Source of the DNA: Odontesthes bonariensis
Lineage: Eukaryota > Chordata > Actinopteri > Atheriniformes > Atherinopsidae
Assembly: GCF_027942865.1 (NCBI RefSeq)
Contig: NC_134521.1
Coordinates: 389,001 to 453,000, forward strand
DNA length: 64,000 nucleotides
Direction: 5' to 3'
How positions within the stretch are numbered: the first letter of the stretch is position 1; each line of letters begins with the position of its first letter. Below are positions 56,460 to 64,000 of the stretch, one piece after another. A program made the translations under genes and the position numbers. Below the pieces are notes generated by a model. It was not told the DNA's origin. It searched no databases and saw nothing but the letters and a program-made list of their open reading frames with translations.

Positions 56460-59400
56460 TAGGTTTACCTGTAGTTTAACACAATACTTCCATAAGGTTT
56501 ACCTGTGGTTTAACACAATACTTCCATAAGGTTTACCTGTAGTTTACCTGTAGTTTACCTGTGGTTTAACACAATACTTCCATAAGGTTTACCTGTAGTT
56601 TACCTGTGGTTTAACACAATACTTCCATAAGGTTTACCTGTAGTTTACCTGTGGTTTAACACAATACTTCCATTAGGTTTACCTGTAGTTTACCTGTGGT
56701 TTAACACAATACTTCCATAAGGTTTACCTGTAGTTTACCTGTGGTTTAACACAATACTTCCATAAGGTTTACCTGTAGTTTAACACAATACTTCCATAAG
56801 GTTTACCTGTAGTTTACCTGTAGTTTAACACAATACTTCCATAAGGTTTACCTGTAGTTTAATATAATACTTCCATAAGGTTTACCTGTAGTTTACTGTG
56901 GTTTAACACAATACTTCCATAAGGTTTACCTGTGGTTTAAAACAATACTTCCATAAGGGTTACCTGTAGTTTAACACAATACTTCCATAAGGTTTACCTG
57001 TAGTTTAACATAATACTTCCATAAGGTTTACCTGTAGTTTACCTGTGGTTTAACACAATACTTCCATAAGGTTTACCTGTGGTTTAACATAATACTTCCA
57101 TAAGGTTTACCTGTAGTTTACCTGTGGTTTAACACAATACTTCCATAAGGTTTACCTGTGGTTTAACATAATACTTCCATAAGGTTTACCTGTGGTTTAA
57201 CACAATACTTCCATAAGGTTTACCTGTGGTTTAACACAATACTTCCATAAGGTTTACCTGTGGTTTAACACAATACTTCCATAAGGTTTACCTGTGGTTT
57301 AACATAATACTTCCATAAGGGTTACCTGTAGTTTAACACAATACTTCCATAAGGTTTACCTGTGGTTTAAAACATTACTTAAATAAGGGTTACCTGTAGT
57401 TTAACACAATACTTCCATAAGGTTTACTTGTGGTTTAACACAATACTTCCATAAGGTTTACCTGTAGTTTAACACAATACTTCCATAAGGTTTACCTGTA
57501 GTTTACCTGTAGTTTAACACAATACTTCCATAAGGTTTACCTGTGGTTTAACACAATACTTCCATAAGGTTTACCTGTGGTTTAACACAATACTTCCATA
57601 AGGTTTACCTGTAGTTTAACACAATACTTCCATAAGGTTTACCTGTAGTTTAACACAATACTTCCATAAGGTTTACCTGTAGTTTAACACAATACTTCCA
57701 TAAGGTTTACTTGTGGTTTAACACAATACTTCCATAAGGTTTACCTGTAGTTTAACACAATACTTCCATAAGGTTTACCTGTGGTTTAACACAATACTTC
57801 CATAAGGTTTACTTGTGGTTTAACACAATACTTCCATAAGGTTTACCTGTGGTTTAACACAATACTTCCATAAGGTTTACCTGTGGTTTAACACAATACT
57901 TCCATAAGGTTTACCTGTAGTTTAACACAATACTTCCATAAGGTTTACCTGTGGTTTAACACAATACTTCCATAAGGTTTACTTGTGGTTTAACACAATA
58001 CTTCCATAAGGTTTACCTGTAGTTTAACACAATACTTCCATAAGGTTTACCTGTAGTTTAACACAATACTTCCATAAGGTTTACCTGTAGTTTACCTGTA
58101 GTTTAACACAATACTTCCATAAGGTTTACCTGTGGTTTAACACAATACTTCCATAAGGTTTACCTGTAGTTTACCTGTAGTTTAACACAATACTTCCATA
58201 AGGTTTACCTGTGGTTTAACACAATACTTCCATAAGGTTTACCTGTAGTTTAACACAATACTTCCATAAGGTTTACCTGTGGTTTACCTGTAGTTTAACA
58301 CAATACTTCCATAAGGTTTACCTGTAGTTTAACACAATACTTCCATAAGGTTTACCTGTGGTTTAACACAATACTTCCATAAGGTTTACCTGTGGTTTAA
58401 CACAATACTTCCATAAGGTTTACCTGTAGTTTAACACAATACTTCCATAAGGTTTACCTGTGGTTTAACACAATACTTCCATAAGGTTTACCTGTAGTTT
58501 AACACAATAATTCCATAAGGTTTACCTGTAGTTTAACACAATACTTCCATAAGGTTTACCTGTGGTTTAACACAATACTTCCATAAGGTTTACCTGTGGT
58601 TTACCTGTAGTTTAACACAATACTTCCATAAGGTTTACCTGTAGTTTACCTGTAGTTTAACACAATACTTCCATAAGGTTTACCTGTGGTTTACCTGTAG
58701 TTTAACACAATACTTCCATAAGGTTTACCTGTGGTTTAACACAATACTTCCATAAGGTTTACCTGTGGTTTAACACAATACTTCCATAAGGTTTACCTGT
58801 AGTTTACCTGTAGTTTAACACAATACTTCCATAAGGTTTACCTGTGGTTTAAAACAATACTTCCATGAGGTTTACCTGTAGTTTAACACAATACTTCCAT
58901 AAGGTTTACCTGTAGTTTACCTGTAGTTTAACACAATACTTCCATGAGGTTTACCTGTAGTTTAACACAATACTTCCATAAGGTTTACCTGTAGTTTACC
59001 TGTAGTTTAACACAATACTTCCATAAGGTTTACCTGTGGTTTAACACAATACTTCCATAAGGTTTACCTGTAGTTTACCTGTAGTTTACCTGTAGTTTAA
59101 CACAATACTTCCATAAGGTTTACCTGTAGTTTAACACAATACTTCCATAAGGTTTACCTGTAGTTTAACACAATACTTCCATTAGGTTTACCTGTAGTTT
59201 ACCTGTAGTTTAACACAATACTTCCATAAGGTTTACCTGTAGTTTACCTGTAGTTTAACACAATACTTCCATAAGGTTTACCTGTAGTTTAACACAATAC
59301 TTCCATAAGGTTTACCTGTGGTTTACCTGTAGTTTAACACAATACTTCCATAAGGTTTACCTGTAGTTTACCTGTAGTTTAACACAATACTTCCATAAGG

Positions 59401-62400
59401 TTTACCTGTAGTTTAACACAATACTTCCATAAGGTTTACCTGTGGTTTAACACAATACTTCCATAAGGTTTACCTGTAGTTTAACTGTAGTTTAACACAA
59501 TACTTCCTTAAGGTTTACCTGTAGTTAAAACAATACTTCCATAAGGTTTACCTGTGGTTTAACACAATACTTCCATAAGGTTTACCTGTAGTTTAACACA
59601 ATACTTCCATAAGGTTTACCTGTGGTTTACCTGTAGTTTAACACAACACTTCCATAAGGTTTACCTGTAGTTTAACACAACACTTCCATAAGGTTTACCT
59701 GTGGTTTAACACAATACTTCCATAAGGTTTACCTGTAGTTTAACACAATACTTCCATAAGGTTTACCTGTAGTTTACCTGTAGTTTAACACAATACTTCC
59801 ATAAGGTTTACCTGTAGTTTACCTGTAGTTTAACACAATACTTCCATAAGGTTTACCTGTAGTTTAACACAATACTTCCATAAGGTTTACCTGTAGTTTA
59901 CCTGTGGTTTAACACAATACTTCCATAAGGTTTACCTGTAGTTTAACACAATACTTCCATAAGGTTTACCTGTAGTTTACCTGTGGTTTAAAACAATACT
60001 TCCATAAGGTTTACCTGTAGTTTAACACAATACTTCCATAAGGTTTACCTGTAGTTTACCTGTAGTTTAACACAATACTTCCATAAGGTTTACCTGTGGT
60101 TTAACACAATACTTCCATAAGGTTTACCTGTGGTTTAACACAATACTTCCATAAGGTTTACCTGTAGTTTACCTGTAGTTTAACACAATACTTCCATAAG
60201 GTTTACCTGTGGTTTAAAACAATACTTCCATGAGGTTTACCTGTAGTTTAACACAATACTTCCATAAGGTTTACCTGTAGTTTACCTGTAGTTTAACACA
60301 ATACTTCCATGAGGTTTACCTGTAGTTTAACACAATACTTCCATAAGGTTTACCTGTAGTTTACCTGTAGTTTAACACAATACTTCCATAAGGTTTACCT
60401 GTGGTTTAACACAATACTTCCATAAGGTTTACCTGTAGTTTACCTGTAGTTTACCTGTAGTTTAACACAATACTTCCATAAGGTTTACCTGTAGTTTAAC
60501 ACAATACTTCCATAAGGTTTACCTGTAGTTTAACACAATACTTCCATTAGGTTTACCTGTAGTTTACCTGTAGTTTAACACAATACTTCCATAAGGTTTA
60601 CCTGTAGTTTACCTGTAGTTTAACACAATACTTCCATAAGGTTTGCCTGTAGTTTAACACAATACTTCCATAAGGTTTACCTGTGGTTTACCTGTAGTTT
60701 AACACAATACTTCCATAAGGTTTACCTGTAGTTTACCTGTAGTTTAACACAATACTTCCATAAGGTTTACCTGTGGTTTAACACAATACTTCCATAAGGT
60801 TTACCTGTGGTTTAACACAATACTTCCATAAGGTTTACCTGTGGTTTAACACAATACTTCCATAAGGTTTACCTGTAGTTTAACACAATACTTCCATAAG
60901 GTTTACCTGTGGTTTAACACAATACTTCCATAAGGTTTACCTGTGGTTTAACACAATACTTCCATAAGGTTTACCTGTGGTTTAACACAACACTTCCATA
61001 AGGTTTACCTGTGGTTTAACACAATACTTCCATAAGGTTTACCTGTAGTTTAACACAATACTTCCATAAGGTTTACCTGTGGTTTAACACAATACTTCCA
61101 TAAGGTTTACCTGTAGTTAAAACAATACTTCCATAAGGTTTACCTGTGGTTTAACACAATACTTCCATAAGGTTTACCTGTAGTTTAACACAACACTTCC
61201 ATAAGGTTTACCTGTGGTTTAACACAATACTTCCATAAGGTTTACCTGTGGTTTAACACAATACTTCCATAAGGTTTACCTGTAGTTTACCTGTAGTTTA
61301 ACACAATACTTCCATAAGGTTTACCTGTGGTTTAACACAATACTTCCATAAGGTTTACCTGTGGTTTAACACAATACTTCCATAAGGTTTACCTGTGGTT
61401 TAACACAATACTCCCATAAGGTTTACCTGTAGTTTAACACAATACTTCCATAAGGTTTACCTGTGGTTTAACACAATACTTCCATAAGGTTTACCTGTAG
61501 TTTAACACAATACTTCCATAAGGTTTACCTGTAGTTTAACACAATACTTCCATAAGGTTTACCTGTAGTTTAACACTATACTTCCATAAGGTTTACCTGT
61601 AGTTTAACACAATACTTCCATAAGGTTTACCTGCAGTTTAACACAATACTTCCATAAGGTTTACCTGTAGTTTACCTGTGGTTTAACACAATACTTCCAT
61701 AAGGTTTACCTGTAGTTTACCTGTAGTTTAACACAATACTTCCATAAGGTTTACCTGTAGTTTACCTGTGGTTTAACACAATACTTCCATAAGGTTTACC
61801 TGTGGTTTAACACAATACTTCCATAAGGTTTACCTGTAGTTTACCTGTAGTTTAACACAATACTTCCATAAGGTTTACCTGTGGTTTAACACAATACTTC
61901 CATAAGGTTTACCTGTAGTTTAACACAATACTTCCATAAGGTTTACCTGTAGTTTAACACAATACTTCCATAAGGTTTACCTGTAGTTTACCTGTGGTTT
62001 AACACAATACTTCCATAAGGTTTACCTGTAGTTTACCTGTAGTTTAACACAATACTTCCATAAGGTTTACCTGTAGTTTAACACAATACTTCCATAAGGT
62101 TTACCTGTAGTTTACCTGTGGTTTAACACAATACTTCCATAAGGTTTACCTGTAGTTTACCTGTAGTTTAACAAAATACTTCCATAAGGTTTACCTGTAG
62201 TTTAACACAATACTTCCATAAGGTTTACCTGTAGTTTACCTGTAGTTTAACACAATACTTCCATAAGGTTTACCTGTAGTTTAACACAATACTTCCATAA
62301 GGTTTACCTGTAGTTTACCTGTGGTTTAACACAATACTTCCATAAGGTTTACCTGTAGTTTACCTGTGGTTTAACACAATACTTCCATAAGGTTTACCTG

Positions 62401-64000
62401 TAGTTTACCTGTGGTTTAACACAATACTTCCATAAGGTTTACCTGTAGTTTACCTGTGGTTTAACACAATACTTCCATAAGGTTTACCTGTAGTTTAACA
62501 CAATACTTCCATAAGGTTTACCTGTAGTTTACCTGTAGTTTACCTGTAGTTTACCTGTGGTTTAACACAATACTTCCATAAGGTTTACCTGTAGTTTACC
62601 TGTGGTTTAACACAATACTTCCATAAGGTTTACCTGTGGTTTAACATAATACTTCCATAAGGTTTACCTGTAGTTTAACACAATACTTCCATAAGGTTTA
62701 CCTGTGGTTTAAAACATTACTTAAATAAGGTTTACCTGTGGTTTAACACAATACTTCCATAAGGTTTACCTGTGGTTTAACACAATACTTCCATAAGGTT
62801 TACCTGTAGTTTAACACAATACTTCCATAAGGTTTACCTGTGGTTTAACACAATACTTCCATAAGGTTTACCTGTAGTTTAACACAATACTTCCATAAGG
62901 TTTACCTGTAGTTTAACACAATACTTCCATAAGGTTTACCTGTGGTTTACCTGTAGTTTAACACAATACTTCCATAAGGTTTACCTGTGGTTTAACACAA
63001 TACTTCCATAAGGTTTACCTGTGGTTTACCTGTAGTTTAACACAATACTTCCATAAGGTTTACCTGTGGTTTACCTGTAGTTTAACACAATACTTCCATA
63101 AGGTTTACCTGTGGTTTACCTGTAGTTTAACAAAATACTTCCATAAGGTTTAACTGTAGTTTAACACAATACTTCCATAAGGTTTACCTGTAGTTTACCT
63201 GTAGTTTAACACAATACTTCCATAAGGTTTACCTGTAGTTTAACACAATACTTCCATAAGGTTTACCTGTAGTTTAACACAATACTTCCATAAGGTTTAC
63301 CTGTGGTTTACCTGTAGTTTAACACAATACTTCCATAAGGTTTACCTGTGGTTTACCTGTAGTTTAACACAATACTTCCATAAGGTTTACCTGTGGTTTA
63401 CCTGTAGTTTAACAAAATACTTCCATAAGGTTTACCTGTAGTTTAACACAATACTTCCATAAGGTTTACCTGTAGTTTAACACAATACTTCCATAAGGTT
63501 TACCTGTAGTTTACCTGTAGTTTAGCACAATACTTCCATAAGGTTTACCTGTAGTTTACCTGTGGTTTAACACAATACTTCCATAAGGTTTACCTGTAGT
63601 TTACCTGTGGTTTAACACAATACTTCCATAAGGTTTACCTGTAGTTTACCTGTGGTTTAACACAATACTTCCATAAGGTTTACCTGTAGTTTAACACAAT
63701 ACTTCCATAAGGTTTACCTGTAGTTTACCTGTGGTTTAACATAATACTTCCATAAGGTTTACCTGTAGTTTAACACAACACTTCCATAAGGTTTACCTGT
63801 GGTTTAACACAATACTTCCATAAGGTTTACCTGTGGTTTAACACAATACTTCCATAAGGTTTACCTGTAGTTTAACACAATACTTCCATAAGGTTTACCT
63901 GTAGTTTAACACAATACTTCCATAAGGTTTACCTGTGGTTTACCTGTAGTTTAACACAATACTTCCATAAGGTTTACCTGTGGTTTAACACAATACTTCC
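56460..64000. repeat. 34-bp minisatellite running off the window
   Basis: More than 7.5 kb of GGTTTACCTGTAGTTTAACA plus CAATACTTCCATAA, roughly 190 units, many with an inserted TAGTTTACCTG. Large blocks recur (58780-59240 resembles 60130-60600). On the minus strand each unit contains CAGGTAAAC. No exon interrupts it. Confidence 0.98.

Overview
The window looks like vertebrate genomic DNA, most likely from a percomorph teleost fish. Genes have long introns with GT/AG splice sites. Fish-type DNA transposons, LINE 3' ends and an extraordinary load of tandem repeats fill most of the rest. There is no bacterial gene organisation, tRNA, rRNA or CRISPR array. Most long open frames here are translations of satellite DNA, not genes.

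Two protein-coding genes can be reconstructed exon by exon. (1) Plus strand, 5991-21947: a five-exon gene for a small single-Ig-domain membrane receptor of CD2/SLAM-like type (192 aa: signal peptide, V-like domain without the canonical disulfide, one TM helix, tyrosine-containing tail). Its five junctions are all phase 1 and fit without a gap. (2) Minus strand, 55841 down to 23765: 25 exons of an ARAP1-like Arf-GAP/Rho-GAP protein (proline-rich region, PH1, PH2, ArfGAP zinc finger, ankyrin remnant, PH3/PH4, RhoGAP). The 5' end (SAM domain) lies beyond 64000. The frame stops right after the RhoGAP domain, where the RA and last PH domains of ARAP1 should follow.

Layout: 1-1506 AGTATGY array ending in a MITE terminus; 2140-2640 Harbinger transposase relic; 2884-5480 15-bp and 55-bp arrays; 5540-5990 GC-box array abutting the Ig-gene ATG; 6049-21894 Ig-gene introns made of 11-bp (TGACCT), 11-bp, 23-bp, 30-bp (CCAAT) and 44-bp arrays, with a 2.66-kb long-inverted-repeat transposon in the 30-bp array; 22140-22622 hAT MITE; 23765-55841 arap1-like exons separated by telomere-like, 31-bp, GT-rich, 13-bp and other arrays and by at least seven DNA transposons; 56460-64000 a 34-bp array running off the window.

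The most unusual theme is that many arrays begin exactly at a splice site and contain repeated copies of that site (after exons ending at 31121, 41451 and 10149; before exons starting at 27610 and 51879), or carry splice-site or transcription-factor-like motifs in every unit (CAGGTAAAC, CCAATCA, TGACCT direct repeats, TCATGTGAC). All copy numbers are estimates from reading; no alignments or searches were run.
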